64,000 nucleotides of DNA. Origin: Ensifer canadensis. GTDB taxonomy: Bacteria; Pseudomonadota; Alphaproteobacteria; Rhizobiales; Rhizobiaceae. The notes beneath the pieces are model-generated. The model saw only the letters and a list, made by a program, of their open reading frames with translations, searched no databases and was not told the origin of the DNA. The position numbers were made by a program, and so were the translations under genes. The stretch is taken from the NCBI RefSeq assembly GCF_017488845.2, contig NZ_CP083370.1, forward strand, positions 124,001 to 188,000, in the 5' to 3' direction. Shown piece after piece: positions 63,338-64,000 of the stretch; the first letter of the stretch is position 1; each line of letters begins with the position of its first letter.

Positions 63338-63802
63338 ATGCATCCGCGTTTGAACTTCGTCAAAGCCGCTCCCGACGCTTACAAGGCTGCGGCAGCCTTC
63401 GACAGCTACATCATCAAGGAATCCGAACTGGAGCCGCGCCTGATCCACCTGATCAAGTTGCGTGCCTCGCAGATCAACGGCTGCGCCTATTGCATCGATA
63501 TGCATGTGAAGGAGGCGCGTCATACCGGCATGAGCGAGCAATGGATCCACCTGATCTGCGCCTGGCGCGAATCGCCGATCTATGATGCCCGCGAACGCGC
63601 GGTGCTCGCCTGGACCGAAGCGCTCACCAACCTTGCCCAGACCGGTGCGCCCGACGCGGACTTCGAGCCGCTGAGAGAGCATTTTGACGAAGCCGAGATC
63701 ACCAAGATCACCATGGCCATCGGCGTCATCAATGTCTGGAATCGCGTCGCCGTCGGCCTGCGTTCGCAGCATCCGGTCGATGCGCCGGCAAAGGCCGCCT
63801 GA
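63338..63802 (+). CDS. carboxymuconolactone decarboxylase / AhpD-like alkylhydroperoxidase
   Basis: This 154-residue protein has the AhpD core motif CxxC-x3-H in SQINGCAYCIDMHVKEARHTG, and the upstream Glu-rich helix ESELEPRLIHLIKLRA. The redox-active Cys pair would reduce peroxides or act in lactone chemistry. It is co-transcribed with the Rrf2 regulator. Confidence 0.92.
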   Translation: MHPRLNFVKAAPDAYKAAAAFDSYIIKESELEPRLIHLIKLRASQINGCAYCIDMHVKEARHTGMSEQWIHLICAWRESPIYDARERAVLAWTEALTNLAQTGAPDADFEPLREHFDEAEITKITMAIGVINVWNRVAVGLRSQHPVDAPAKAA

Positions 63803-63827
63803 TACCTTCGAGGCGGGCCGAAAGCAC

Positions 63828-63850
63828 AGCCCCGAAGTCTATTCGGGGCT
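63828..63850. terminator. hairpin after the AhpD-like gene
   Basis: AGCCCCGAA and TTCGGGGCT form a nine-bp stem with a five-base loop. No clear U-tract follows on either strand. It lies between convergent genes. Confidence 0.5.
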
Positions 63851-63866
63851 ATCGGCAAGTGATGTT

Positions 63867-64000
63867 CTACAGGGCGATGTAACGATCGGCGCGGTGGTTG
63901 ATGGCCACGAACAGGTTCAGGACCACAGCGCCGAGCACCGACCAGGCAACCACTGCGGGGGACGTCACGCCGAAGGCGGCGACCAGCACGACCATGTCGA
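63867..64000 (-). CDS. C-terminal part of a membrane protein, gene cut by the right edge
   Basis: On the minus strand a frame enters from the edge and reads DMVVLVAAFGVTSPAVVAW, then SVLGAVVLNLFVAINHRADR and YIAL before TAG at 63869-63867. Two hydrophobic helices close to the C-terminus show that it is a membrane protein. I cannot name it from this piece. Confidence 0.6.
   Translation of the reverse strand, partial: DMVVLVAAFGVTSPAVVAWSVLGAVVLNLFVAINHRADRYIAL

Overview
The window looks like chromosomal DNA of a Rhizobiaceae alphaproteobacterium (Rhizobium/Agrobacterium/Ensifer type). The grounds are: high GC with strong third-position bias; a GcrA cell-cycle regulator with clustered GANTC (CcrM) sites in front of it; a PodJ-type polarity protein; a SAM-II riboswitch in front of metZ; the order phoR-pstSCAB-phoU-phoB followed by gcrA, argD-argF-hslO and apaG; and many copies of roughly 100-bp two-palindrome intergenic elements like the RIME elements of rhizobia. 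No phage, insertion sequence, CRISPR array or plasmid functions were seen. I assign genus only loosely, and names rest on recognised motifs, not on database searches.

Layout. 1-2000: fadD-type acyl-CoA ligase. 2.2-4.9 kb: an MFS exporter and an AI-2E/PerM family membrane protein. 5.1-13.2 kb: a complete high-affinity K+ system, kdpF-kdpA-kdpB-kdpC-kdpD-kdpE, preceded by an extra 27-residue membrane peptide. 13.2-20.2 kb: an esterase-like lipoprotein, a broken MFS gene, tRNA-Thr(CGT), a nitronate monooxygenase, an unknown membrane protein and polyphosphate kinase 2. 20.3-28.3 kb: the phosphate regulon, with a PHO box before pstS. 28.5-33.4 kb: gcrA, argD-argF, hslO, apaG. 33.5-37.8 kb: a CDP-alcohol phosphotransferase, metZ under a SAM-II riboswitch, a dCTP deaminase, tRNA-Gly(CCC) and an orphan solute-binding protein. 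37.9-46 kb: accessory genes (fatty acid hydroxylase family, TerB-like, SNase-like, S24 repressor-like, Ca2+/H+ antiporter, HxlR/AHSA1 pair, LysE, EamA, GIY-YIG). 46.1-52 kb: fatty acid beta-oxidation (thiolase, small lipoprotein, FadB-like protein, acyl-CoA dehydrogenase). 52.4-56.2 kb: podJ. 56.4-64 kb: TauE/SafE permease with a TIGR02186 partner, RAM-domain protein, DHFR-like reductase, PdeM with an Lhr-type helicase, an Rrf2/AhpD pair and one truncated gene.

Regulatory signals that tie loci together are the main interest. (1) A palindrome with TTGACGT/ACGTCAA arms lies before fadD, the nitronate monooxygenase gene and the acyl-CoA dehydrogenase gene; two of the copies are identical over 26 bp. 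This points to one fatty-acid or branched-chain acyl-CoA regulon. (2) A 23-bp ACTGCTT...CAGT element occurs as a pair, 36-37 bp apart, both between hxlR and its divergent AHSA1 gene and, about 16 kb away, before a DHFR-like gene; this is probably an HxlR regulon. (3) Five GANTC sites and a CtrA-like box precede gcrA, and another CtrA-like box precedes podJ. (4) A 10-bp-arm palindrome precedes the Rrf2/AhpD pair. (5) A perfect FNR/FixK box precedes an EamA transporter gene. Many intergenic regions also carry repeat families, including one mosaic copy that joins two families.
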